DNA of 34,228 nucleotides from Sandaracinaceae bacterium. Its GTDB lineage: Bacteria > Myxococcota_A > Polyangia > Polyangiales > Sandaracinaceae. This document shows, one piece after another, positions 16,076 through 24,473 of this stretch. The translations under genes and the position numbers were made by a program. The notes below the pieces were generated by a model. The model had not been told where the DNA came from. It saw only the letters and a list, made by a program, of their open reading frames with translations, and ran no database searches. Every line of letters starts with the position of its first letter. The first letter of the stretch is position 1. Location of the stretch: positions 1 through 34,228 of the forward strand of contig JAHBWG010000091.1 of NCBI GenBank assembly GCA_019637095.1. Direction: 5' to 3'.

Positions 16076-17320
16076 TCAGGATCGCGCCCACGCGCCCGCC
16101 CGCGAGAGATCTCGGTCGAGCCGCGCGCGCGCGCCGTCCGACAGGCGATGAACCTCCGCGCCGCTCGCGTCGCACACGACCGCGGCGTCGTAGCCCCAGG
16201 AGCGGGCGTAGTCGAGCGCCGCGCCGGCGGCGCGCACCGGGACCACCGCGGCGACGAGCCCCGCCGCGCGGAGCCGCGCCGCGAGCGCCTCGCGCGCCTC
16301 GCCGCGCCCGCCGGCGACCACGAAGCGCGCCTCGCGCGCCGGCGTCACCGGCCTGCCGGCCGCGTGGAGCGCCCACTCGAGGTTGGCGAGGTCGATGCCG
16401 AACCCCGTCGCCGGCGCGGGCGCGCCGAAGCGCTCCATCAAGCCGTCGTATCGGCCGCCGCTGCCGACGGGCTCGCCGGGGCCCTCGGCCAGCAGCGTGA
16501 AGCTCACCCCGGTGTAGTAGGTCATGCCGCGGATCTCGCCGAGGTCGACGACGAGCGGCAGGCCGTCGAGGCGGGCGACGACGCGCGCCAGCTCGGCGAG
16601 GGCGGGCGCGTCGCCCCAGACCTTGCGGGCGCGCGGCAGCACCTCGCGCGGCTCGCCGTAGAGCGACGCCGCCTCGACGAGCGCGGCACGGATCGCCGCG
16701 TCCTCGCCGGCGAGCGCGCTCTTCAGCGTGGCGGTGTCCTTGAGCAGCAGCGCCGCCTCCACGTCGGGCCGCGCGGCGTCGCGCACCCGCGTGAGCGCGT
16801 CGCGCGCCAGCGAGACCAGGCCGAGCTCGATGCGGTACTCGGCGAGGCCGACCTCGGCGAGCGCCGCGGCGGCGAGCCGGATCACCTCGGCGTCCGCCTC
16901 GACGTGCGCGAGCCCGATGCACTCGACGCCCGCCTGCGCGAGGACCCGCTGCCGCCGGGCGCGGCCGCGGCGCTGGCGCACGACGGAGGCCGCGTAGGCG
17001 AGCCGGTGCGGCGGCGGGCGGTCGCCGAGGCGCGTCGCGACGATCCGCGCGATCTGCGGCGTGATGTCCGGCCGCAAGAGCGCGACCTCGCCCGTGCTCG
17101 GGTCGACGAAGCGCAAGAGATCGCGGCGATCGAGGGCGTCGAGGCCGCGCTCGATCACCTCGGCGTGCTCGAACGGCGGCGTCGTGACGCGCTGGTATCC
17201 CCAGCGCGCGAAGCAGCGCACGAGCTGCGAGCCGAGCCACGCGCGGGCGTCGGCCTCGGGCGGCAGCAGGTCGCGCATGCCGGCCGGAGGAGCCAGCGGG
17301 ATGGAGGTCGGCTCGGTCAC
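16076..17320 (-). CDS. hisZ: ATP phosphoribosyltransferase regulatory subunit
   Basis: About 414 residues from GTG 17320. The protein resembles a histidyl-tRNA synthetase catalytic core: GMRDLLPPEA at the start, TPPFEHAEVIERGL, LLRPDITPQIARIVATR (motif 2 region), and MTYYTGVSFTLL followed by SGGRYDGLMERFG (motif 3 region). The C-terminus is short and unlike the HisRS anticodon-binding domain. With purA next door this favours HisZ, which pairs with the short form of HisG to make the first enzyme of histidine synthesis. No hisG is in the window. A divergent HisRS is the alternative. The GTG follows a good promoter; the longer open frame upstream runs antisense into other genes and is not believed. 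Confidence 0.85.
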   Translation of the reverse strand: MTEPTSIPLAPPAGMRDLLPPEADARAWLGSQLVRCFARWGYQRVTTPPFEHAEVIERGLDALDRRDLLRFVDPSTGEVALLRPDITPQIARIVATRLGDRPPPHRLAYAASVVRQRRGRARRQRVLAQAGVECIGLAHVEADAEVIRLAAAALAEVGLAEYRIELGLVSLARDALTRVRDAARPDVEAALLLKDTATLKSALAGEDAAIRAALVEAASLYGEPREVLPRARKVWGDAPALAELARVVARLDGLPLVVDLGEIRGMTYYTGVSFTLLAEGPGEPVGSGGRYDGLMERFGAPAPATGFGIDLANLEWALHAAGRPVTPAREARFVVAGGRGEAREALAARLRAAGLVAAVVPVRAAGAALDYARSWGYDAAVVCDASGAEVHRLSDGARARLDRDLSRAGAWARS

Positions 17321-17330
17321 GCCGCGCGGA

Positions 17331-17359
17331 GCCGTATCGGGCCGCCCCCGCCGCGTCAA
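17331..17359 (-). promoter_or_regulatory. Sigma70-like promoter for hisZ-purA
   Basis: On the minus strand, TTGACG (17354-17359) and TACGGC (17331-17336) are exactly 17 bases apart. The -35 box overlaps the stop codon of the upstream kinase gene. The -10 box ends ten bases before GTG 17320. Confidence 0.5.
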
Positions 17360-19257
17360 GCGAAGCGGACCAGGTCGAGCGCGAGCGCGAGGCGGATCGC
17401 GCGCGCGGGGCGGTGCGGATCGCCCGCGGAGGCGAGGCGCGCGGCGATCTCCTCGACCGGCTCGGCGCGGCGGATCGCGTAGAGCACCTCGTCCGGCAGC
17501 CCGTCCGGCGCGGGCGTCGCGGTGCGCGCGAGGCGCGCCCCGGGTCGATCGGCCCACGGCGCGGCCTCGAGGCCGCCGGCGAGGCGTCGCTCGATCCCGT
17601 CGCCGACGACCCGCCACGGGTCCAGCCCGAGCGGGAAGAAGCGATCCGCCGGGCGCGCGTCCGGCGAGAAGTGCGCCTCTCCGTCCTGCCAGGTGAAGAG
17701 CTCGAGCAGCTTCTCGCGGACCTGCGCGGCGATGTGCTGGAAGAGCTCGACCGGCGCGACGAGCCCGAGCGCGGCGAGGGTGTCGCCCAGGCGCCCGTCG
17801 AAGCGCGGGAGCACGGCGAGCGCCATGTCGAGCTCGCCGCGGGCGAGGACGCCGCGGGAGACCAGGAACTCGCCGAGCAGCTCCGTCGCGACGTTCGAGC
17901 TGACGAACTCGGGCGCCCCCGCGATCAGGTAGACGTCCTTGCGGACGGCGCCGCGGCGGCAGATCCACGCGCCGTCGGCGCGCGCGGCGATGCGCCGCGC
18001 GAAGGCGTCGACGAACGCGGCGCCCATCGGCACACGATCCGAGCCGCCGCTGCGCGCGTCTCGCGGCATGTGGCCGGCGAGCTCGCCGATCTCGCGCAGC
18101 GGGCGCGCCGGACCGATCCCGAGGCGGACGCGATCCTCGGGCCGCACGCGGCCGGTGGTGACGGCCTCGACGAGCTGCGCGAAGGTGAGCGGGCCGATCG
18201 TCGCGCCGTTCGCGCGGACGATCGCGTAGTCGTCGAGCGGCGGCTCCATCGTGATGACCTCGCTCGTCGCGGGCAGATCGCCCGCCTCGCGCGCGAGCCC
18301 GGCGGCGCGCTCGACGATGCGGCCGAGCTCCTCGCGCAGCGCGGCGGGCGGGCCCTCGACGAACGGATCGAGCGCGCGCCGAAGCGCCGCCGCCGACTCG
18401 AACCGCTGCCCGGGATCGCGCGCGAGACCGCGGGCGAGCGCGTCGAGGAGCGCGCCGGGCACCTCCGGGGCGTGCGCGAGGAGGCGATCCAGGCGCGCCT
18501 CGCGGACCGCGAGCAGGATCGCGAGCTCGCTGGTGCGCTCGAAGAGCGGGCGGCCCATCACCAGCTCCGCCGCGACCACGGACGCGGCGAACACGTCGGC
18601 GCGCCGATCCGCGGCGTCACCGCGCACCTGCTCCGGCGCGAGGTAGCCGAGCTTGCCCCGCGTCCGCCCGGCGGCCGCCGCTTGCGGGAACGTCTCGCGC
18701 AAGCGCGCCTCCGCGATGCCGAAGTCGGCGAGCTTCACGTCGCCGTGGATCGACGCGAGGACGTTCGAGGGCGAGACGTCGCCGTGGACGATGCCGAGCG
18801 GGGCGCCGTCCGCGTCGCTCGCCTCGTGCACCGCGTGCAGCCCCGCGAGGAGCTCGCGCGCCACGAACACGGCGAGGCCGAGGCGGAGGCGGTGTCCGCT
18901 CGATGACAACGTCTCTTGCAGATGCGCGAGGTCCGTGCCGGGCACGTGCTCGAGCACGAGGTAGGGCGTCTCGTCGGCCTCGCCCGTCGAGAGCAGGCGC
19001 ACGACGTTCGGGTGCGCGACCACGGCGCCCAGGCGCGCCTCCTCCTCGAACATACGCGCGGCGTTCGGCTCGGCCGCGATGTGCGGGAGCATGCGCTTGA
19101 TGACGACCGCGCGCGGCTCGCCGGCGGCGCGCGGCTCGAGGGCGAGGAACACCTCCGCCATCCCGCCGACCGCCACGCGCTCCCGCAGGGTGTACGGGCC
19201 GAACGGCGTGTCGCGCGGCGGCGGCTCGGGGGGCGCGGGCGGGCGGCTGGGGCGCAC
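17356..19257 (-). CDS. Serine/threonine protein kinase with GYF_2-like and DUF4388-like domains
   Basis: 633 residues. The kinase domain spans about residues 20-290: a Gly-rich loop VAVGGMAEVF, Lys54 in VIKRM, Glu73 in the helix C, HGD at 158-160 in IVHGDVSPSN, DFG at 178-180, and APE at 207-209. The catalytic loop reads HGD instead of HRD. Next comes a segment resembling GYF_2 domains (about 335-385, with GATIGPLTFAQLVEAV), then a region of DUF4388/PATAN type (about 410-530, with the FLVSRGVLARGELDMAL and GRLGDTLAALGLV pattern). Such domains are common in myxobacterial signalling proteins. No membrane segment is seen. It starts with GTG 19257, 52 bases from the divergent methyltransferase gene. 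The target is unknown. Confidence 0.88.
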   Translation of the reverse strand: MRPSRPPAPPEPPPRDTPFGPYTLRERVAVGGMAEVFLALEPRAAGEPRAVVIKRMLPHIAAEPNAARMFEEEARLGAVVAHPNVVRLLSTGEADETPYLVLEHVPGTDLAHLQETLSSSGHRLRLGLAVFVARELLAGLHAVHEASDADGAPLGIVHGDVSPSNVLASIHGDVKLADFGIAEARLRETFPQAAAAGRTRGKLGYLAPEQVRGDAADRRADVFAASVVAAELVMGRPLFERTSELAILLAVREARLDRLLAHAPEVPGALLDALARGLARDPGQRFESAAALRRALDPFVEGPPAALREELGRIVERAAGLAREAGDLPATSEVITMEPPLDDYAIVRANGATIGPLTFAQLVEAVTTGRVRPEDRVRLGIGPARPLREIGELAGHMPRDARSGGSDRVPMGAAFVDAFARRIAARADGAWICRRGAVRKDVYLIAGAPEFVSSNVATELLGEFLVSRGVLARGELDMALAVLPRFDGRLGDTLAALGLVAPVELFQHIAAQVREKLLELFTWQDGEAHFSPDARPADRFFPLGLDPWRVVGDGIERRLAGGLEAAPWADRPGARLARTATPAPDGLPDEVLYAIRRAEPVEEIAARLASAGDPHRPARAIRLALALDLVRFA

Positions 19258-19263
19258 GCCTAG

Positions 19264-19269
19264 AGGATA
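19264..19269 (-). promoter_or_regulatory. -10-like box before the kinase gene
   Basis: On the minus strand TATCCT ends six bases before GTG 19257. No good -35 box is seen. One of the close -10 boxes discussed in the findings. Confidence 0.3.
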
Positions 19270-19295
19270 CGCGAACCGCGTTCTCGGATCGCTGC

Positions 19296-19301
19296 TAGGC
19301 T
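19296..19301 (+). promoter_or_regulatory. -10-like box before the O-methyltransferase gene
   Basis: TAGGCT ends eight bases before ATG 19310 and is identical to the -10 boxes at 391 and 9061. No clear -35 box. Confidence 0.3.
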
Positions 19302-19309
19302 CCGTCGCG

Positions 19310-19969
19310 ATGGCGGACTCCGACTCGCGCGCGGGGCTGCGGTACGCGACGCCCGAGATCGTGCGCTTCGTCGACGGGCTGCACGCGCGGCACGACGCCG
19401 CGCTCTCGGCGGCGTTCGGCGCGCCCGCCGCTCGCGGCTTCCCCGCGATCCAGCTCGCGCCGTCCGAGGGCCGGCTCCTCGAGCTGCTCGCCTCGCTGAT
19501 CCAGGCACGCCGCGTCGTCGAGATCGGGACGCTGACGGGCTACTCGGCGATCCGGCTCGCGCGCGGGCTCGCGCCGGGCGGCCTGCTCTGGACGATCGAG
19601 CACGAGCCGGCCCACGCCGCCGAGGCGCGCGCGCGGATCGCCGAGGCGGGGCTCGCGGACCGCGTCGAGGTGGTCGAGGGGGACGCGCTCGCCGCGTTGC
19701 CGACGCTCGCGGAGCTCGGCCCGTTCGACCTGGTGTTCCTCGACGCGGACAAGGGGCGCTACGACGCGTACGGCCGCTGGGCGCACGCCAACCTGCGCGA
19801 GGGCGGCGTCCTCGTCGCCGACAACGTCTACTTCTTCGGCCGGCTGCTCGACGACGATCCCGACGCCGCCGCGATGCGGCGCTTCCACGAGGAGGCGCGC
19901 GATCGGTTCGAGACCGCCTGCGTGGCCACCCCGGACGGCCTCCTGCTCGGCGTGAAGCGCCAGGGTTGA
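19310..19969 (+). CDS. SAM-dependent O-methyltransferase (family 3, CCoAOMT-like)
   Basis: 219 residues, the normal length for bacterial catechol / caffeoyl-CoA-type O-methyltransferases. SAM-binding motif I is VVEIGTLTGYSAIRLARGL, followed by the acidic strand end in WTIEHEP. The metal-binding residues are expected in FLDADKGRYDAY and in VLVADNVYFFG. These enzymes methylate catechol-like hydroxyls with a divalent metal; the substrate here is unknown. ATG 19310 is preferred because it lies just after a -10-like box and clear of the divergent kinase start; the frame is open upstream only antisense to the kinase. Confidence 0.9.
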   Translation: MADSDSRAGLRYATPEIVRFVDGLHARHDAALSAAFGAPAARGFPAIQLAPSEGRLLELLASLIQARRVVEIGTLTGYSAIRLARGLAPGGLLWTIEHEPAHAAEARARIAEAGLADRVEVVEGDALAALPTLAELGPFDLVFLDADKGRYDAYGRWAHANLREGGVLVADNVYFFGRLLDDDPDAAAMRRFHEEARDRFETACVATPDGLLLGVKRQG

Positions 19970-19988
19970 TCCTCCGCAACGCGGGCGC

Positions 19989-20017
19989 TTGACGCGGGCC
20001 CGCCGGGACCCTACCGC
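19989..20017 (+). promoter_or_regulatory. Candidate promoter in the 19970-20112 gap, with spacer palindrome
   Basis: TTGACG (19989-19994) and TACCGC (20012-20017) are 17 bases apart. A perfect ten-base palindrome, GCGGGCCCGC, fills 19994-20003 in the spacer. The predicted start near 20024 would give the 20113 gene a leader of about 90 bases. A nearer -10-like box, TATCAC (20098-20103), nine bases before the ATG, is an alternative. Confidence 0.35.
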
Positions 20018-20112
20018 CCCCCTCGGCTGCCGCCTCGGGCGCAGCCCCCTGGACGTTCCGATGCACGATGCACTGCGCGCGGAGCCTTTCGATTCGCTAT
20101 CACTCGCCGGCA

Positions 20113-20556
20113 ATGCGTGCGCTCGGCTCGACGCTGACGGTCTCGTTGACCCTGGCCCTGGCGCTGGGGTGCGGGCCCTCGGCGCCAGACCCGATCCTCG
20201 GGGTGCGCCTCGGGATGACGCCGGCGCAGGTCCGCGATCGCTTCGGGACCGCGGCGGGCGGCACGTTTCGCGGCGAGGCGCAGGGCGAGGACTTCGCCCT
20301 CGTGTGGGCGCCTCCCGAGGCGTCGCGATCGCCGGTCCGGGCCGCGCGCCACGAGTTCCACGTCGGGCAGCTCGTCGCGATGCGGCTCACGCTGGACCCC
20401 GCTGCGCCCGCGGCGCAGGGCCCGCCGGTGGAGCTCACGGAGCTCTCCGTGCTGACGCGGGAGCGCGTGGGCTCGGACGTCGCGCTGACTTGGCTCGCCC
20501 GGGCTTGCCCGACCCACGCCGAAGAAGTAAGGCGCCGCATCCAAGAGCACCGATGA
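20113..20556 (+). CDS. Small putative lipoprotein
   Basis: 147 residues from ATG 20113. The signal sequence (RALGSTLTVSLTLALALGC) ends in a lipobox, with Cys at about residue 20. Directly after it, ILGVRLGMTPAQVRDRFG resembles the LGM-T-x-x-x-V-x-x-x-x-G segment found in several small periplasmic lipoproteins of the SmpA/OmlA sort, but the rest is not recognised. An upstream ATG at 20068 in the same frame would put 15 polar residues before the signal peptide, so it is less likely. It ends 87 bases before actA and may be unrelated to respiration. Confidence 0.65.
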   Translation: MRALGSTLTVSLTLALALGCGPSAPDPILGVRLGMTPAQVRDRFGTAAGGTFRGEAQGEDFALVWAPPEASRSPVRAARHEFHVGQLVAMRLTLDPAAPAAQGPPVELTELSVLTRERVGSDVALTWLARACPTHAEEVRRRIQEHR

Positions 20557-20572
20557 ACCTCCGCGATCGAGC

Positions 20573-20601
20573 TTGTCCCTCGGGACCCTTGCTCGTATAA
20601 C
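20573..20601 (+). promoter_or_regulatory. Promoter of the alternative complex III / caa3 oxidase operon with inverted repeat
   Basis: TTGTCC (20573-20578) and TATAAC (20596-20601, five of six) are exactly 17 bases apart. The AT-rich -10 box stands out in this DNA. Start predicted near 20608, giving a leader of about 36 bases before actA. A perfect inverted repeat, GTCCCTCGGGAC (20575-20586), overlaps the -35 box and the spacer, where a repressor would block RNA polymerase. The regulator is unknown. Confidence 0.6.
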
Positions 20602-20643
20602 CGCGCCGCCCCGGGCCTCGCCCCGACCCCCAACGAGCGAGAC

Positions 20644-21291
20644 ATGCAGATATTTCCCAAGTCGCTCAACTTCCTGCCGCTCGTCACCGCGCTCGGCGTG
20701 GCGGTCGGTGGAGGGATCGCGACGTTCGTCGTGGTCTACTACTTCTCGCCGCGCTTCCTGTACGTCGGCTACGAGCCCGAGCAGCCGGTCGCCTACAGCC
20801 ACCGCCTGCACGCGGGCCAGCTCGGGATCGACTGCCGCTACTGCCACGCGAACGTCGAGCGCTCCTTCGAGGCGATGGTCCCCCCGACGCAGACGTGCAT
20901 GGGCTGCCACGCGGTCGTGCGCACCGACTCCGCCCGCCTCGCGCCGGTGCGCGAGAGCTGGGAGAGCGGCATGCCCGTCTCGTGGATCCGCGTGCACAAC
21001 GTGCCCGACCACGTGTTCTTCGATCACAGCGTGCACCTCTCCGCCGGCGTGGGCTGCGTCACGTGCCACGGGCGCGTGGATCGGATGGAGGTCGTCTCGA
21101 TCGCCGAGCCGCTCTCGATGGGCTGGTGCTTGGACTGCCACCGCGATCCCGAGCCGCACCTGCGGCCGGTGAGCCGCGTGACGGATATGACTTGGACGCG
21201 TGAGCAAGCGACCGACGCGGAGCGCGCCGAGATGGCGGCGCTCCTCGCGCGGGCCACGCCTCCGGAGAACTGCTCGGGGTGTCACCGATGA
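20644..21291 (+). CDS. actA: Alternative complex III subunit ActA, pentaheme cytochrome c
   Basis: 215 residues. One N-terminal membrane helix (about residues 10-33) anchors a periplasmic domain with five CxxCH heme c sites: CRYCH at 64, CMGCH at 85, CVTCH at 138, CLDCH at 162 and CSGCH at 210. Five hemes are what known ActA proteins carry. In the family, ActA forms the heme wire that, with ActE, carries electrons from ActB towards the terminal oxidase. It is the first gene of the operon; its stop overlaps the start of actB (ATGA). Confidence 0.95.
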   Translation: MQIFPKSLNFLPLVTALGVAVGGGIATFVVVYYFSPRFLYVGYEPEQPVAYSHRLHAGQLGIDCRYCHANVERSFEAMVPPTQTCMGCHAVVRTDSARLAPVRESWESGMPVSWIRVHNVPDHVFFDHSVHLSAGVGCVTCHGRVDRMEVVSIAEPLSMGWCLDCHRDPEPHLRPVSRVTDMTWTREQATDAERAEMAALLARATPPENCSGCHR

Positions 21292-24200
21292 GCAATCCCA
21301 ACGACGAACGCCCGACGATCTGGCGCAGCCTGGCCGAGAAGGTCGACCCGCGGCGCCGCGACCGCCTCGCCGCGGAGGAGACCGGCATCCAGGTCGGCTC
21401 GCTCCTGCCGGAGAAGTCCCTCGTCGACCGCCGCACGTTCCTCTCGATCGCCGGCGCGAGCGCGGCGACGGTCGGGCTGAGCGGCTGTCTGCGGCGGCCC
21501 GAGGAGCAGATCCTCCCGTACACGGTGCAGCCGGAGTACTCGCAGCCGGGCATCCCGCTGCACTTCGCGACCTCGACGAACCACCGGGGGGAGGGCATCG
21601 GGCTGCTCGTGGAGAGCCACGAGGGCCGGCCCACCAAGATCGAGGGCAACCCGTCGCACGCGATGACGGGGGGCAAGACCGACGCGCACTTGCAGGCGCG
21701 CATCCTCGACCTCTACGACGACGAGCGCGCCAGTGATCCGCGCCGCGGCGAGGACGCGGCGACCTGGGCCGAGTTCTACGCGTGGTGGCGCGAGAAGGCC
21801 GCCTCGCTCGGGACCGGCGCGGGCCTGCGCGTGCTGATGCCGCCGACGCCGTCGCCGACGATGGATCGCGTCCGGCGCGCGTTCGCCGAGCGCTTCCCCG
21901 CCGCGCGCGTCCACACGTGGTCGGCGATCCCCGAGGAGTCGGCGCGCCGCGGCACCGCGGTCGCCTTCAACTCGCCGCGCGTACCCGTGTACGACCTCGG
22001 CGGCGACGCGCGCAACGGCCCGCGCGCGAGGGTGATCGCCTCGTTCGACTGCGACTTCCTCGCGGGCGAGCGCGGCTTCCTCCACCACGCGCGCGGCTTC
22101 GCGCGCGGGCGCGACATCCGTGCGCCCGAGCAGCCGATGAACCGGCTCTACGCGCTCGAGGGCACGCTCTCGGTGACCGGCATGAACGCCGATCACCGGC
22201 TGCGCCTCGCGCCCTCGCAGATCGATCGGACCCTGCGCGGCCTCGCGGCGAAGCTCGCGACGCTGCCGGGCGTGGCGATGCCGCCCGCCGTCGGCCGCGC
22301 GGTCGAGGGCGCCTTCGAGGGGCTGCCCGAGGCGCACCGGACCTGGATCGAGAGGATGGCGCGGGACCTCGCGTCGAACACGACGCGCAGCCTCGTCTGC
22401 GTCGGCTGGCGTCAGCCGTTCCACGTCCACGCGCTCGCCGCGGCGATCAACGTCGCGCTCGGCAACTCCGGCGCCACGGTGCACTACTACCCGGAGCCCG
22501 ACTCCGCCGAGCGTCAGGGCCTCGCCGAGCTCGTCGAGGCGATGCGCGGCGGGCTCGACACGCTGGTGATCCTCGGCGGCAACCCCGTCTACGACGCGCC
22601 CGGCGACCTCGACTTCGCGGCCGCCCTCGGCAGCGTCCAGAACAGCGTGCACCTCTCCATGCGCGCGGACGAGACGTCGAGCGCGTGCAGCTGGCACCTG
22701 CCGATGGCGCACGAGCTCGAGAGCTGGGGTGACTACTACGCCATCGACGGCACGTACTCGCTGCAGCAGCCGCTGATCGCGCCGTTGCGCCGCGGCGTCG
22801 CGGCGCAAGAGCTGTTCGCGTTCATCGCGGGCATCCGCGCCTTCCGCGGGTACAACCTCGTGCGCAACACGCTGCGCGAGCGGGTCGGTGAGGTCGGCTT
22901 CGAGCGCCGCTGGCGGCGCAGCCTGCACGCGGGCGTCGTGGATCTGCCGCTCCAGCGGCCGCGCCCGCCCGCCCTGCAGGACTCCGAGGTCGCGACCGCG
23001 CTCGGCACGAACGAGCCGGCGGCGCCGGGTGGCTGGGAGGCGGTCTTCATCCCGTCCTATCAGACCTGGGATGGCTCCGAGGCCCACAACCCGTGGCTCC
23101 TCGAACTGCCCGATCCGGTGACCAAGGTGGTGTGGGGCAACGCGGCGTACATCAGCCCCCACAGCGCGACCGAGCTCGGGCTCCTGAACGACGGCGACTT
23201 CTCTCGGCACGAGTACGAGGGGAGCTTCCCGTCCGGCTGGATGCTCGACATCACCACGGGCGCGGGCACGGTCTCGATCCCGGCGATCGTCGTCCCCGGC
23301 CACGCGGACGAGGTGGTGACCCTGCCGCTCGGCTTCGGCCGGACGGCGGCGGGCCGGCACGGGACCGGGGTCGGCGTGAACGTCCGCGCCGTGCGCGCGA
23401 GCGACTCGCTCGGGTTCGCGACGGGCGCGCAGGTGCGGCCAGGCACCGGGCGCGAGCTGGTCGTCCAGACCCAGGACCACCACTCGATGACGACGATCAC
23501 CGGCGATCGCCCGCTCGCGATCGACGCGACCTACGCGCAGTACCAGGCCACGCCGGACTTCGCGCAGTGGCGCGAGCCGTCGCCGTCGTTGAGCCCGCTC
23601 TGGACGCAGGAGGACTACAACGCGCCGCGGCAACCGGCGCAGGGTGGCCGGACCTACCAGCCGTTCCCCACGCCGCGCAGCGCGCGCCCCGACGCGCCGC
23701 CTCGCTACAAGTGGGGGATGGTCCTCGACCTGACGACCTGCACCGGGTGCAGCGCGTGCATCATCGCGTGCCAGGCGGAGAACAACATCTCCGTCGTCGG
23801 CAAGCGGCAGGTGGCGCTCGGCCGCGAGATGCACTGGATGCGGCTCGACCGCTACTTCGTCGGCGACGACATCAACGAGCCGCGCGTCGCGCTGCAGCCG
23901 GTCGGCTGCCAGCACTGCGAAGAGGCTCCGTGCGAGAACGTCTGCCCCGTCGCGGCGACGGCGCACTCGCCGGAGGGGCTCAACGACATGGCGTACAACC
24001 GGTGCATCGGCACCCGGTACTGCCAGAACAACTGCCCGTACAAGGTCCGCCGCTTCAACTTCCTCGACTGGCACGGGCACATCCCCGAGATCCAGCGGAT
24101 GGTGTTCAACCCGAACGTCTCCATCCGGATCCGCGGCGTGATGGAGAAGTGCTCGTACTGCGTGCAGCGCATCCAGGCGGCGCGCATCGCCGCCCGTCGC

Positions 24201-24473
24201 GAGACGACGGTCGAGGTCGGCGACGACCCGGACAGCGGGCGACTGCGCGGGCGCATCAACGAGCGCCGCATCCGGCCCGACGAGATCCAGTCGGCCTGCT
24301 CGCAGGCCTGCCCGAGCAACGCGATCTACTTCGGTGACTTCAACGACACCGAGTCGGAGGTCCACCGCATGTCGCGGCTGGATCGGCGCTACTCGCTCAT
24401 CGCGTCGGTGGGTACGCAGCCGCGGACGGTCTACCTCGGAAAGATCCGCAACCCGAACCCGGAGATGGTCTGA
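21288..24473 (+). CDS. actB: Alternative complex III subunit ActB, molybdopterin-oxidoreductase-like fused to Fe-S ferredoxin domain
   Basis: 1061 residues. A twin-Arg signal is visible at residues 46-67 ([22 protein letters not shown]), preceded by an unusually long N-region; Cys67 may be a lipidation site. Residues about 70-760 resemble molybdopterin oxidoreductases, which in this family bind no molybdenum cofactor. The C-terminal third (about 800-1030) is a NrfC/DmsB-type ferredoxin with Cys clusters [11 protein letters not shown] (from 818), [24 protein letters not shown] and CSYC plus CSQAC. In characterised complexes these hold three [4Fe-4S] and one [3Fe-4S] cluster, which pass quinol electrons to the hemes. 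The start is ATG 21288, overlapping actA; the stop overlaps actC by one base. Confidence 0.95.
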   Translation: MSNPNDERPTIWRSLAEKVDPRRRDRLAAEETGIQVGSLLPEKSLVDRRTFLSIAGASAATVGLSGCLRRPEEQILPYTVQPEYSQPGIPLHFATSTNHRGEGIGLLVESHEGRPTKIEGNPSHAMTGGKTDAHLQARILDLYDDERASDPRRGEDAATWAEFYAWWREKAASLGTGAGLRVLMPPTPSPTMDRVRRAFAERFPAARVHTWSAIPEESARRGTAVAFNSPRVPVYDLGGDARNGPRARVIASFDCDFLAGERGFLHHARGFARGRDIRAPEQPMNRLYALEGTLSVTGMNADHRLRLAPSQIDRTLRGLAAKLATLPGVAMPPAVGRAVEGAFEGLPEAHRTWIERMARDLASNTTRSLVCVGWRQPFHVHALAAAINVALGNSGATVHYYPEPDSAERQGLAELVEAMRGGLDTLVILGGNPVYDAPGDLDFAAALGSVQNSVHLSMRADETSSACSWHLPMAHELESWGDYYAIDGTYSLQQPLIAPLRRGVAAQELFAFIAGIRAFRGYNLVRNTLRERVGEVGFERRWRRSLHAGVVDLPLQRPRPPALQDSEVATALGTNEPAAPGGWEAVFIPSYQTWDGSEAHNPWLLELPDPVTKVVWGNAAYISPHSATELGLLNDGDFSRHEYEGSFPSGWMLDITTGAGTVSIPAIVVPGHADEVVTLPLGFGRTAAGRHGTGVGVNVRAVRASDSLGFATGAQVRPGTGRELVVQTQDHHSMTTITGDRPLAIDATYAQYQATPDFAQWREPSPSLSPLWTQEDYNAPRQPAQGGRTYQPFPTPRSARPDAPPRYKWGMVLDLTTCTGCSACIIACQAENNISVVGKRQVALGREMHWMRLDRYFVGDDINEPRVALQPVGCQHCEEAPCENVCPVAATAHSPEGLNDMAYNRCIGTRYCQNNCPYKVRRFNFLDWHGHIPEIQRMVFNPNVSIRIRGVMEKCSYCVQRIQAARIAARRETTVEVGDDPDSGRLRGRINERRIRPDEIQSACSQACPSNAIYFGDFNDTESEVHRMSRLDRRYSLIASVGTQPRTVYLGKIRNPNPEMV

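Noticed and set aside
21288-23600. ActB as an active molybdenum enzyme
   Set aside because: The gene is embedded in a full alternative complex III operon, whose ActB proteins retain the molybdopterin-oxidoreductase fold but no cofactor; no typical Cys, Ser or Sec molybdenum ligand could be identified.
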